From assembly GCA_964016985.1 (NCBI GenBank), contig OZ024828.1:30581129-30645128 (forward strand): 64,000 bases of DNA. The letters are read 5' to 3'. This document shows, one piece after another, positions 24,347 to 34,795 of this stretch. The stretch is from Anodontia alba. Taxonomy: Eukaryota > Mollusca > Bivalvia > Lucinida > Lucinidae. A program made the translations under genes and the position numbers. Within the stretch, counting starts at the first letter, position 1. Each line of letters opens with the position of its first letter. Below the pieces are notes generated by a model. The model saw only the letters and a program-made list of their open reading frames with translations. It had not been told where the DNA came from and did not search any database.

Positions 24347-26804
24347 ATCCCTATCATTTAATATATCAATATATCATTGAAAAAAAAAGTTATGTCGTTC
24401 ACACAGAAAAAATGTATACAGGAACTTACTTAAATGACAATTTTCAAGAAAAAACATGATACTACCGAATCTGAGAATATTTTGGACATATGAACTGACA
24501 TTATGAATTGCTTAAATCGTGCAGAACTTATGTCCTCAAGTATATATTCAACGTAACACGATATAAGAAGTCTTTCCATATACGAATAGCCGAGGCCTTG
24601 TTCTCCCTAAATATCCGAGTAGTTTGAACAGGACCTTTTCTGTTTGTCTATATAATTTTACGTTTCACGTCGATTCTGTAAGTGGGAAACGGAAACCTTA
24701 ATCAAACTGCGCATTTTGATGCATTCGTGCCATCTGAGCTAGGCCTTCTTTGTCTCGACACGGCATAATGGCCCTTTTTCTTGGGTTGCTTATCAAATAT
24801 TAAAAATATGTGATGTTTTGTTCCATATAAGACGTTAACAGTCCTGACAAACTGCAGACTTATTATGGTTCGGTATGCATCAGGCAAGACTTAGTTTATT
24901 TCTTGATGCACATGAGAAAATCAAAGGACAAGTTTAATCCGCATAACCAGGCAGAGGTATCGTTTCTTAAAAAATATATTGTGGAATAGATATCAGTGCA
25001 GTAGCATGAAAACAGTAAAGGAAGTGATAATGATATTTTATTCTAGTATGATTCAAACATGATACTTGTTCATTTCTACCAAACCTTGGCAGGTAAAATG
25101 GCCCACGTGTCATGAAGAAAAAACAGAAACAGATGCCAGCGATACGGTGTGATATTAGGAATATATAACTTCTGACTTCTCAAAAAATGAACTAAGTAAA
25201 ATAAACTCAAGAAATTGGAAAAGTCAAAATACTGTTTCACACCTAATATTATGGATTAAAAAAGCTTAGCAATGTATACTTAGTAAAAGAAATCATAGTG
25301 CTCAAAATCTTGTGTTTCCAATAAGCTGAACAGTTCCTCACAGGGAAACCCGATATCTGAGATAGTCGGAATAAACAAATGCAAGAAATTGCAAGGCATT
25401 TGGATAGAGTCGTTGTATTTGTTATCATAATGTTCGGAAGCAAACATAAATAAGAATAAATAAAACTCCGAAATTTCTGGCAAAAGACTCGGCTACATGT
25501 CTACACTTGTACACATGTAGCTGTTTTGTCTACACATGTAGCTGTATTGTCACAACTGAATTTGCTTACCTCTGACTTCTTTCAATCTCCGCTATCCAAT
25601 ATCGGGTTTTCCTAAGAGAGACGCAAAGTAAACATAGAAAGGAAAGTCTCAGTGAAACAAACATAAAAAATTATTTGTTTATCCGAATCATCTCAGTAAA
25701 TTAACAACAACGAAAGACTACATACCTTCTCACATGTCTGCCCAGCAATTGAGATTGTATATAGTTTTATTGCTAGCGGTGGAATCAGTATATATGTAAT
25801 GAAAATAAAAGTGGTATCAATCGCTATTGAAATGATATCATATCCTTTCGTTAGTGACTGATAGGATTTATATTTTCACTCCTCGCTTTGGATTGCTTCG
25901 GTTGTCTTCATTGTTTCAAAAGCGGATGTTACCTCCACTTCAGATTTTTGAACACCTCTAACATCTTTGTTTCTGAACTAAACTACCAAGTTGGGTATGC
26001 ATTTCCTTTGTTAGAAAGTAAGGAATATTATGGCATCTAAATTATTTTCATGTGCGGAAATACTTTTTTTCGATATATTTGAGGTAAGCACTAAATGTCA
26101 ACTTCAAAATGTATTTTTGTTTGGCGACATCAGTTATGACGTCAGAATCGCTAAAGCATGAAAACAGTAAAGATAAAAAGAACATTTGCTTTTTTTCGTA
26201 AATACTATAAATATATTTTTATCTCGTGTAATGAAAACACTCAAATTTTCACTCGTGCTTTGCAATCTTGCAAATACTGATGTTTTAGTTACTCGATGAA
26301 AATATTTATGGTATTCACTCCAATGGAGCAAATATCTTCTATGTATAAGATAGAACGACCATGGATGGTAACTTGTCAACGACACTCACCTCCCTCTAGC
26401 AGCCGCTTTTATGACGTCCCAAACTGTTGTTTCCTCTTCCTCTTGGGGTCTGGGAAGGGCTGCGGTTTGTGATTGTGGCACTCCCTGGACTTTTCTCTTA
26501 CTTTTTTTACTATATATTAAACCTTTCGACAACATCCATCACCCTACAACAGCCAGTTTTGTTTTTCTGCATGCTCTCATAGGTGGCTTTTGTACAGTTG
26601 CACTATATTTAACTTTAGTAACAAGAAACTATTCTCCAGAAGAGTTAAAGCATCTGGAAAAAAAAAAAAACTATTGTTGTAACTTCCGACGTTGAGATGT
26701 GTTAGTGTGTTTTCGCTAAAGGCAAAAAGAATATATTATAATAACATACATATACATTGTACCATACAAACTTTCCACTGAGATCACTGCTGTAACAGTG
26801 TAAC
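24347..26804. other. Non-coding region upstream of the receptor-like gene
   Basis: No exon seen. A decayed family E trace lies near 24688-24765. CTACACATGTAGCTGT is doubled at about 25511-25545. The stretch 26427-26505 (TTCCTCTTGGGGTC, GATTGTGGCACTCCCTGGAC) matches 31270-31330 and 48935-48965 and is a small dispersed repeat. Just before the ATG, CACTGCTGTAACAG could be an acceptor from a 5' untranslated exon, but no promoter is recognisable. Confidence 0.4.
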
Positions 26805-27724
26805 ATGTATCTTCTGCTAGTGGTACTCTTTTTCCTACCTGATGTTACTCCAGAGAATCGTCATGATTATGACAGGCTACCGAACTATGATCATAATTTT
26901 AGAATGTATATGGAAAACGGAACCATTTTGTCTCTAGACGCCACTGAGGAGCTTTTCAGATATAAGGAAACCACTGAATTTCTCGACAGCTTTAAGAATG
27001 ATGTCCAAAGAGAAATAATAAGCTACCAATTAAGATATTGTCCATATACAGCTCTATGTACATTCTCGTTCAATTTATTTCTTGCTGAAGCTGTTGATGT
27101 TTCTACATGTTCACCATGTTCATGCGCTGCTGATTGTGAGGCTACAGAAAATTGTTGCCCTGATATAGTGGATTTTTCAAGCTGGAGTGACGTGAACAAA
27201 ACTCTTTCTGTAAGAAATCATGATTGCTTTCAGAATTATCTCAAACCCAATATGTTGGCGCGTGGCTATCGGATGGTCTATAAGTGTGGTGGGGATACTT
27301 GGTTTCAACAAAGGCGTTGCGATAAAGCTCTCGATTCTTCATCTAAGGTATTAAAAGAAATCATACCTGTAACAGATCAATCAAGTGGTATTGTTTATAT
27401 AAGCAAACAGTGTGCATTGTGCAATAACGTTACTATCGAGTCTCTTGCTTATTGGAAGGCCGAACTGCAATGTTTTGGACAAAACCATTTATATAATACA
27501 GAGACCAATGTCGTTGATTTTATTCTAGACACAGGCAGTTGTAACGTAGAATATACTCCCAGTGAGAAAAAGACTGATACGTGTCCTCATATGATCGGTA
27601 ACTGCAACGTAACTGGGCAGTGGGCCGTATTCGATTCATTTGTGCTATCTGCTTGTTTATTTTACGACGTGCAGTATACTCCGAACTCGTTTGCAGAAGC
27701 TCGGTATCCGGGAGAAACCTACAG
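26805..27724 (+). CDS. Exon 1, somatomedin-B-like receptor ectodomain gene
   Basis: Residues 1-306 plus two bases of a ~649-residue protein. The ATG opens a signal peptide (MYLLLVVLFFLPDV). A cysteine knot, CSPCSCAADCEATENCCPD at residues 102-120, has the spacing of a somatomedin-B domain. Further cysteine pairs follow (ISKQCALCNN at 200-208; CPHMIGNCNVTGQW at 260-273), with N-glycosylation sites at 38, 131, 208 and 268. The layout is that of the extracellular part of mollusc methuselah/adhesion-type receptors, a family resemblance recalled rather than searched. The exon ends ACCTACAG|GTAGGC with two bases carried over, which complete an Arg codon with exon 2. Protein-binding or ligand-sensing at the cell surface is inferred. 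Confidence 0.85.
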
Positions 27725-27832
27725 GTAGGCCACCTCTAAATCTTATTTTCTATTCCTTGTTTATATACAGTTACTTTTAAAGTAAAAGCCTCATAACAGA
27801 TTTCAATTTACTTCAGACCCCTTTTACAATAA

Positions 27833-28509
27833 ACCGTCAAAAAGATTGCCTTTGGAAACAAAGAACACACTAAGGATTAGAAAATGGGGATCTCGGTTTT
27901 ATTGAGTCTTCATAAGCAGTAATGAAGTTTGAAACACTGCTTACGCCCTCTAGCGCATACAGGAACATAACCATTTTCAAATATACATGTACCACAATGG
28001 GGCAAATGACCCCAAAGGATATGAAATATAATCTACACTGTGGTGAAGTACGGGGATGTTCTACCGCCGACACACGGCACTAACACCAGCTGCTGTGTAG
28101 TAAAATACAGGTAAAAAATATTGCCTTTGGAAACAAAGAACAATGTTAACGGATTAGAAAATGGGAGTCTCGGTTTTATTGAGACTCTTCATCAGCAGTC
28201 ATGAAGTTTGCAACACTGCTTACGCCCTCTAGCGTATACATGAGCAGAACTCCATTTTCAAATATAGCACAATCAGCCCAATGATTCCAAAGGAAAGGAA
28301 ATATAATCTGCACTATCGTGATGTACGGGGAGACGTTCTGCCGCCGACTCACATCACTAACACCAGCTGCAGAGTAGTAAAATAAATGTCAAAAAGATTG
28401 CCCTTGGAAACAAAGAATACACTACGGATTAGAAAATGGGAGTCTCGGTTTTATTGAGACTCTTCATAAGCAGTAATGAAAGTTGCAACACTGCTTACGC
28501 CCTCTAGCA
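27833..28509 (+). repeat. Repeat G, three tandem units
   Basis: Units begin near 27833, 28107 and 28384, each with AAAAAGATTGCC(T/C)TTGGAAACAAAG (spelling varies) and CACTGCTTACGCCCTCTAGC. The first two run on into GTACGGGGA.GTTCTRCCGCCGAC and CACTAACACCAGCTGC; the third is cut short. Confidence 0.85.
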
Positions 28510-28929
28510 TAAGAAGAAACTGTAATTTGGATATCTTATTTGAGCCTATTTAAGTATTTGTGACTCGACAAAATCAATATACAGAGGGCATGTGTATTCT
28601 CTGATAGTATGTAATTTAACCTGGTTTACACACACAAAGAGCAGGTTTGCTATATGTGAAAAGTGTTCTTATTTCTTTTTATATCGATGAGTTAACGTTT
28701 GTTTTTCAGCAACAATGCTTCGTGTCATTTTGAGTAACTATACTGCTTAAAGAATAAGCTACATCTTGTTGATTGATTCATTGTTTGGTTGACTGACTGA
28801 TCGATCGATTGGACGATCGATTGATTGATAGATTGATGTTAAAAAATAAAAAAAAGAGTTGAAATGAAAAGAATATATAGTAAATTGTACCAATATTGCC
28901 CTTTATTTAGTTTGAACTTAGCCGAATGT

Positions 28930-29160
28930 TAAGTTATCAGCGTTTAGAAGAGTCAACTATATAGGATACTCTTTTCTGCATTGTTTTTAGCAATTCAGAT
29001 AAAGGTGGTGTCGTCCTTTTTGCGGGTCTGCGAAATTTTATAACCGACGTATATTCAAAAAACTCCTTAGGAGGCAATTTGCATGAAATGGTAAGGCCTA
29101 TTATAAGGGAAATATGATAAGAATATTTCAAAATATTGTCTGCTGAAAAATTTACCCAGC
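28930..29160. repeat. Family K foldback remnant
   Basis: AATTCAGATAAAGG at one side, GGAGGCAATTTGCATGAAAT in the middle and TATTTCAAAATATTGTCTGC then TGAAAAATTTACCCAGCATA at the other. Compare 33395-33600, 37310-37620 and 56575-56740. Confidence 0.6.
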
Positions 29161-29175
29161 ATATGCTAAGCATTA

Positions 29176-29176
<1 letters not shown>

Positions 29177-29213
<37 letters not shown>
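29177..29213 (+). repeat. (TTA)n microsatellite at the exon 2 acceptor
   Basis: Twelve or so TTA units running directly into TATAG|GAACG, the acceptor of exon 2. Confidence 0.95.
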
Positions 29214-29214
<1 letters not shown>

Positions 29215-29215
29215 G

Positions 29216-29399
29216 GAACGTATTCTGCTTTCTGTGCAGCGGCTTTCACCCCACAAGTGTCACCTACCGTCGTATGTATATGGACCCTCCATCAAGGACG
29301 CAGATAAAAGCCAGTCACCTGGAACTAGAGAATACCCGTACACCATCGGAGCCTATGGACACAAGATGTCCTTATGGTCTTATTCTCGACCCAAGACAG
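29216..29399 (+). CDS. Exon 2, receptor ectodomain gene
   Basis: 184 bp, residues 307-368. The first base completes the Arg codon left open by exon 1, and the exon ends on a codon boundary at AGACAG|GTATCT. It begins RNVFCFLCSGFHPTSV and ends CPYGLILDPRQ. NVFCFLC repeats the C-x2-C signature seen at residue 203 of exon 1, and CPYGLILD leads into the cysteines of exon 3, as expected in this ectodomain family. The open frame continues upstream through the TTA repeat but is not coding there. Phase agreement on both sides is the main support. Confidence 0.8.
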
Positions 29400-29718
29400 G
29401 TATCTCGTGCACATACTTCAGGGGACTGGATATACTTGGTATTTGCCGCCACATTTTACAGGGAAGACATTTCCTGCATTTTTAGATTGGATACACCCAT
29501 AATCATTTCCAGTTTGCTCTCCTACATGTCAACCTTCTTCTGATAAGGCGAGAGCAAGATCTTCTTTTCAGAGTAGACGGAATTACAGGTGGAAGAAAAA
29601 ACAATGACCGTGTATCCACTTTCCATAATCCTTGTAAATCGACCGTTTTTATTCATTAGCAGAGTTTCCGGTTAGTTTTTATTGTTACTAGGCTTTATAG
29701 CAATTTCTGTATTAAATG

Positions 29719-29784
29719 CAAACAGTGCAGCCCCAGATCAGAAGCCGCAGAACGCGGCATCTGATCTGGGTCAGCACTGCTGGC
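29719..29784. repeat. Short hairpin, family D
   Basis: GCAAACAGTGCAGCCCCAGA with TCAGAAGCCGC, paired with GCGGCATCTGATCTGGGTC; lies inside intron 2. Confidence 0.75.
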
Positions 29785-29884
29785 AAATGACCGTTTTGAG
29801 GGTTTCCAGACTAAAATGGGTTTAAGTTCATATAAAATGACCATTATGGCTAAATGAGCTAGCGCACAACAAGACCTACAAAGT

Positions 29885-30050
29885 GGCATGTGTGCCCAGC
29901 GAAGAGTCAGATCAGCCTGGGCATCAGCTCAGTTTGGTCCGAGTCTTCGCTGTCCACATGAAGTAATATTGGATCCTTAGCTACCCACTGAGCGCACAGC
30001 CAAGACTGATCAGACTTTTCGCTGGGCGCTTATGCCTTTTGTGGTTTTTG
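29885..30050. repeat. Family E sequence, two parts
   Basis: GTGCCCAGCGAAGAGTCAGA, TCAGCCTGGGCATCAGCTCAG, GAGTCTTCGCTG, then GAGCGCACAGCCAAGACTGA and TTTTCGCTGGGCGC. The hairpin arms have decayed. Confidence 0.6.
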
Positions 30051-30083
30051 TCGTACGCCGGCTCAAATATCTATTTTTAACAG

Positions 30084-30929
30084 GACAAGTGTATCAAGGT
30101 ACATTGCTCTAAACGAAGACAACTGATAAGAGACAAGTGCGAAACCATAAATGATGCAGGCAATACAGTCTATACATATGTCACCAGACTGTACCCAGAA
30201 GACAAGATTACAACTGATGGGAGTATCATTCAAGTATCCCAAATCCAACAAAACTTCATGGAATGGTTTGAAGAAAAACTCCGAACGCTTAGTCTTTTTA
30301 AACCGTATCCAACTAACTACTCTGTCAATGTTTGTGGGGAAAGCATGTTCCATCATTACAAGGAAAATTGCACGCACTATCCTCTCACATGCGAAACTTC
30401 ATCCATATTAGAATATCTAGCCTTCGAAATCCGATTTCAAATCACTGGATGGCATAGTTTTGATGCTGTGAATATGTTAATTTCGGACATGAAAACACAA
30501 ACATTCGACCTGATTGTGTTTATGGCCGAACTGACCTACAAAACTTACTCGTTTCGGTTTGAGGAAATACATTTTGGGTATGACTTTGTTCGCGAAAACA
30601 TGAAGGACATAAAACATATTTCCGAAAACAACACAAACAAGTACACACCATGTGATCACCAGTTTGAATCAGTGGATTTAAGTCAGCAGAAATCTTGTCC
30701 GTTTGTTGCCATCAGCCCCGACGACTATGATTGGAAGTTGGACAGGTCTGGACTATATTTTCCAGTCTTGGGCTTGAAAGTGAACGCGTCTGAGTTTCAC
30801 GTTGATCAAACTGCACCAACTGTTTATATATGCGCAAATTTGTTCATCCGTAGCGTTTCACGTGCGGGAAATCCACATTCTTCAATCGTTGCATACATGT
30901 TGTCTATAATGACTATTTTAGTAACATAG
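30084..30929 (+). CDS. Exon 3, receptor ectodomain gene; stop inside first hydrophobic segment
   Basis: In frame with exon 2 (phase 0), residues 369-649. It starts DKCIKVHCSKRRQLIRDKCE, continuing the cysteine pattern. Further Cys are in NVCGESMFHHYKENCTHY and QQKSCPFVAI, and N-glycosylation sites in NYS, NCT and NAS. The end, VYICANLFIRSVSRAG then SSIVAYMLSIMTILVT and a TAG stop, is where the first membrane helix of a seven-helix receptor would begin. Either the protein ends there (secreted, or held by the short hydrophobic tail) or splicing continues at TTTTA|GTAACA, a weak donor. No + strand frame with a seven-helix region follows within 33 kb, and no AATAAA is visible just downstream. Function unknown beyond a probable extracellular receptor role. 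Confidence 0.8.
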   Translation, partial: DKCIKVHCSKRRQLIRDKCETINDAGNTVYTYVTRLYPEDKITTDGSIIQVSQIQQNFMEWFEEKLRTLSLFKPYPTNYSVNVCGESMFHHYKENCTHYPLTCETSSILEYLAFEIRFQITGWHSFDAVNMLISDMKTQTFDLIVFMAELTYKTYSFRFEEIHFGYDFVRENMKDIKHISENNTNKYTPCDHQFESVDLSQQKSCPFVAISPDDYDWKLDRSGLYFPVLGLKVNASEFHVDQTAPTVYICANLFIRSVSRAGNPHSSIVAYMLSIMTILVT

Positions 30930-30967
30930 CTCCAGATGAGTGATAGTTTTCAGCTGTAAAATACTGA

Positions 30968-31080
30968 TAAGTTGTTATCTTATTTCTCCACGAAAACATA
31001 TGTTGTTGGTACTCATTAGAAGGGCCTTACCTAGGCACTTCTAATGACTACACACAACATAAATTTTCATGGAGAAAAGG
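30968..31080. repeat. Shared hairpin core, decayed, just past exon 3
   Basis: ACATATGTTGTTGGTACTCA and TTAGAAGGGCC against CACTTCTAATGACTACACAC, bordered by ATTTCTCCACGAAAACAT and TTTTCATGGAGAAAAGG. The tip is disrupted. The element that carries it has no recognised ends. Confidence 0.65.
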
Positions 31081-31339
31081 ACGAATAATGTGGATGCCAC
31101 CTCTTATCTGTAGCTATGAGTATGCTAATGTGTATCGGCAGATGTTCGCTGTTTTTCACAAACATGCACAGACTGACTGGTATTGTCATCACCGCTATAA
31201 GAAAGAGGGAGCTGTTTACTTTGCTGTTCGTTCGTTTGTATCGTGTGTGTTGTCTGTCGTGGTTTGTTTACTTTTCCTCTTGGTCCCACTGGTAGGCTAT
31301 GTTCTGTAACTGTGGCTCTTCCTGTACATTTTCATTGCG

Positions 31340-32940
31340 TTTTTATGCCCCCAACTTAGAAGTTGAAGGGGCACATTGCTTCTGGGGCGTTCGTCCGTTC
31401 GTCCTTCCGTTCGTCACGCTTTTTGATGCATAACATAACTTTAGACACGTGCATGCTACTGTTTTGAATTTCTTATATGGATTTCTCATGAAAAAATAGC
31501 TGCCACGTATTTTTTTATCGACAGAATTATTACCCGTTCCTGAGTTATTGCCCTTTGAAAAATATAGATGCAGTCTTGTCAGCAAAATATCTCAAAAAGT
31601 ATTAAAGCTAGAGTCGTGAAACTTAATGAATAGACTGGTAGTGATAAATAAGCGACCTGATTAACGTTGAATAAATTTTGAAAAACACTTCATGAGCTAC
31701 GGTCCTTTGTAATTTTGGGCATTTTTACATTGTCAGAAAAAATATCTCAAAAACTGTTGGAGCTGGAGCCTTGAAACTTGGTGAATTGATTAGCAATGAT
31801 GAGTAAATGACCTGGTTAACTTTTGAATAAATTTTAAAAGGTATTTCAAGAGTAATGGCCCTTTGTAAATTTTGGCATTTTTCCCTTGTCAGCAAAATAT
31901 CTCAAATACTGTCTGAGCTAGAGCCTCATAACTAGATAAATAGATTGGTAGTGATGAGAAGGAAGTTGGAGGGGCCTATTGCTTCTGGGCATGAGTAATG
32001 TCCCTTTGTAAATTTGGGCATTTTCCCTTGTCAGCAAAATATCTAAAAAAAACTTTTGGAGTTAGAGCCTCATAACTTGATGAATAGATTATTAGTGATA
32101 AAAAAATGACCTGGTTAACTTTTGAATTAATTCTGAAAAATATTTCAAGAGTAATGGCCCTTTGAAAATTTGGGCATTTTTTCCATTGTCAGCAAAATAT
32201 CGCAAATACTGTTGGAGCTAGAGCCTCATAACTTGATAAATAGATTGGTAGTGATGAAAAGGTAGTTGGAGGTGTCTATAGCATCTGGGCATGAGTACTG
32301 TCCCTTTGTAAATTTTAGCATTTTCCCTTGTCAGTAAAATACCTCAAATACTGTTAAAGATAGAGCCTCATAACTTGATGAATAGACTGGTAGTAATGAG
32401 AAGATGTCTTGGTTAACTTTTGAATTAATTCTAAAAAAATATTTCAAGAGTAAAGGCCCTTTGTAAATTTGGGCATTTTCCCTTGTCAGTAAATATCTCA
32501 AAAACTGTTGGAGGTAGAGCCTCATACCTTGATGAATAGATTGGTAGTGATGAGAAGATATCCTGGTTTACTTTTGAATTAATTCTAAAAAAAATATTTC
32601 AAGAGTAATGGCCCTTTGTAAATTTGGGCATTTTCTCTTGTCAATAAAATATCTCAAATACTGTTAGAGTTAGAGCCTCATAACTTGATAAATAGATTGG
32701 TAGTGATGAGAAGGAAGTTGGAGGGGCCTATTGCTTCTGGGCATGAGTTATGTCCCTTTGTAAATTTGGGCATTTTCCCTTGTCAGCAAAATATCTCAAA
32801 AACTGTTGGAGTTAGAACCTCATAACTTGATGAATAGATTGGCAGTGATGAGAAGATGACCTGATTAACTTTTGAATAAATTCTGAAAAAATATTTCAGG
32901 AGTTATGGCCCTTTGTTGATTGGGCCATTTTATCTTATAT
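31340..32940 (+). repeat. Hairpin-headed degenerate tandem array
   Basis: The head has a small hairpin (CCCCCAACTTAGAAGTTGAAGGGG), then GGCGTTCGTCCGTTCGTCCT. Units of ~150-300 bp follow with ATATCTCAAAAACTGTTGGA, GAGCCTCATAACTTGATGAA, and AGAGTAATGGCCCTTTGTAA. At least eight diverged units can be counted. Arrays of the same plan, with different unit sequence, are at 34.48, 39.97, 43.88 and 47.4 kb. No protein coding. Confidence 0.75.
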
Positions 32941-33067
32941 TATCTTTAAAGGCAAGCATATGGCTTGGGGCACAGTGTTTTACAAACACAATTTCTAGTC
33001 ACTTAACACTTGAAAAAAATCTTGAAATGCAGTATTTATCCTCGGTAATTCGAGGGAAAGTTCTGGG

Positions 33068-33132
33068 CAACCAGTGTAGACCCCGATCAGACGCCACATA
33101 ACGCGGCGTCTGATCGGGGTCCACACTGTTTA
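33068..33132. repeat. Short hairpin, family D
   Basis: ACCAGTGTAGACCCCGATCA, GACGCCACATAACGCGGCGTC, TGATCGGGGTCCACACTGTT. CCCCGATC/GATCGGGG is a co-varied version of CCCTGATC/GATCAGGG. Confidence 0.85.
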
Positions 33133-33394
33133 CACTCATCCAGGAGTTTGAGACAGATCGAGGCAGTAAAATGGATATAATTTAAATATTAGGCCGTGTA
33201 ATGTTCAATGTAAGGAGTTAAATGAAAGGAACACTAAGTACCAAAGAGCCTGTTAAGTTGAGCAGTTTTTTTTAACACACACAAAAAAAAACATGACATT
33301 CAGTTGAGAAATAAAAAAAGTAATGTTAAAGGTTCACAAGACTGTAGCTTGTCTGCCATGTATTGCATGAGCCAATGTTAACATTTATCACTCT

Positions 33395-33600
33395 CCAGGC
33401 TAATTCAGCGGACGACAAATTTATATTTTTTTCTCATTTTCCCCTGAAAACAGGATTTGATATTTCATGCAAACTGTCTCCATTGTAGATAATTTGCATA
33501 AAATGTCAAATCCTTTTTTTTCTTGGACCAAATACGAAAACTATTTCAATATGCCGTCTGCTGAACTTTGTATCTATCATGCTAAGCTTTAAGTAACAAA
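33395..33600. repeat. Family K foldback (CTGCTGAA ends)
   Basis: GCTAATTCAGCGGACGACAA at the left, ACAGGATTTGATATTTCATG and its inverse AAAATGTCAAATCC in the middle, CCGTCTGCTGAACTTTG at the right. Confidence 0.65.
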
Positions 33601-33602
33601 AT

Positions 33603-33880
33603 CATCACGAAAACATACCTATAAAATTTTGACCCCCTTAAACCCCGCTTTTATATAGTAAAACTAGGGTTTACAGGAGTATACATTATTTTTTATTATT
33701 TCTGCTAAAAACATAGATTGTGGGTACTCGTTAGAACGGTCTCGGCGAGGCAGTTCTAACGAATACCCACAATCTATATTTTGAGCAGAGTTATGAAAAA
33801 TAGCATATTTTTTATCGGAAAAGTTTCATTTTTTGGTGATAAAATTTTCAATATATTTGAATAGGCATGTTTTCGTAATG
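33603..33880 (-). mobile_element. Element A, copy 10
   Basis: Full length, inverted. Three unpaired changes in the core (CGGTCTCGG, GGCAGTTC, CGAATACCC) show relaxed pairing, so this is an older copy. Confidence 0.9.
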
Positions 33881-33885
33881 GTTAC

Positions 33886-34212
33886 AGAGGAAGACAAAAA
33901 CAGAATGACTAATCTAGCAAGCCATTGTGAGTTGTCTCTTTTGCAAAACTCGTGTCTAGATCGTACCGCTGTCATAAAAGATCTGTATGAAATTTAAACG
34001 ATGCAGCTGCATGTTAACTAAACGAGAGAGAATGTTGAATGTGTGACTCGGGGCACAGCATATTAAAGAGGTAGACAAAAACAGAATGACTAATCTAGCT
34101 AGCCATTACGAGTTGTCTCATTTGCAAAAGCCGTGTCTAGATCGTATCTCTGTTACAACAGGTCTTTATGAAACTTCAACGATGTTCTCTAAACGAGAGA
34201 GAAAGTTGCATT
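33886..34212 (+). repeat. Two-copy tandem duplication, ~150-180 bp unit
   Basis: GACAAAAACAGAATGACTAA and TCTAGCWAGCCATT, then CGTGTCTAGATCGTA and CTAAACGAGAGAGAA, occur at 33891-34033 and 34073-34205. Copy 1 begins 10 bp after element A copy 10. Confidence 0.8.
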
Positions 34213-34223
34213 TCCTACAAGAC

Positions 34224-34285
34224 TGTATGTGCGCCCATTTAGACTCAAATCAGCCTCCGCATCCCCGCAGGCTGATCAGTGTTCG
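34224..34285. repeat. Family E hairpin
   Basis: AATCAGCCTCCGCATCCCCG then CAGGCTGATCAG; one arm changed. Confidence 0.6.
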
Positions 34286-34556
34286 CCGTCCGCCCGAAGC
34301 CGCTTTATATAAATGGCTACTCATAAAGTATCCTGTAAAGGCTCTGATCAGTCGGCGTGTTTGCACCAGCTTATATGATTCTTCACTGGACACATATGTT
34401 TCGTTGTTTTTTATAGCCTCGTTTTCAAAACAAAGATGGAACTGTACTGGATTTGTATTGTCATTTTGTCATTCCTTCCTTCCGTCAGCCATTCCGTCCA
34501 TCCTCATCAGATAAATGTTTCGTCACACTTTTCTCAAGAACTGTAAAGGTTACAAA

Positions 34557-34795
34557 CATTACGAAAACATGCCTATTCAAATATACTGAAAATTTTACCA
34601 CCAAAAAATGAAAATTTTCAGATAAAAAATCTTGATATTTTTTATACTTCTGCTCAAAACATATATTGTGGGTATCCACAATCTGTGTTTTGAGCAGAAA
34701 TAAGAAAAATAATGCATACCCCTGTAAACCCCAGTTTTACTATATAAAAGTGGGGTTTAAGGGGGTCAAAATTTTATAGGCATGTTTTCGTGATG
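34557..34795 (+). mobile_element. Element A, copy 11, hairpin tip deleted; clean insertion
   Basis: Both ends intact (CATTACGAAAACATGCC, CATGTTTTCGTGATG). The centre jumps from TATTGTGGGTA directly to TCCACAATCTGTG, losing about 40 bp of hairpin tip. It lies inside an array unit: GGTTACAAA before, GTTGAAAC after. The uninterrupted unit near 35737 reads TAACAAAGTTGAAAC, so no bases were duplicated on insertion. Confidence 0.9.

Larger units (their letters stand above)
27725..29215 (+). other. Intron 1 of the receptor-like gene
   Basis: Starts GTAGGC and ends TTATTATTATTATAG. It is filled with repeat: three tandem family G units (27833-28509), GATC/GATT-rich sequence near 28790-28840, a family K remnant (about 28930-29160), and a TTA microsatellite that serves as the tract before the acceptor. 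Confidence 0.7.
29400..30083 (+). other. Intron 2 of the receptor-like gene
   Basis: Starts GTATCT, ends TCTATTTTTAACAG. It contains a family D hairpin (29719-29784) and family E sequence (29885-30050). Confidence 0.7.

Noticed and set aside
26411..26695. 94-codon frame just upstream of the receptor-like gene
   Set aside because: It overlaps a dispersed repeat (GATTGTGGCACTCCCTGGAC) and is not in a position to splice in frame with exon 1, which has its own ATG and signal peptide.
29136..29215. Open frame extending upstream of exon 2
   Set aside because: It is repeat remnant and a poly-Tyr stretch from (TTA)n; the phase-matched acceptor at 29215 marks the real exon start.
31088..31309. 73-codon frame with a hydrophobic end as the missing membrane exon
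   Set aside because: Only one hydrophobic stretch, it lies in repeat sequence also seen near 26.46 and 48.94 kb, and it has no splice border matching exon 3.
34086..34514. 142-codon + strand frame
   Set aside because: It crosses a tandem duplication, a family E hairpin and the head of an array; no protein character.
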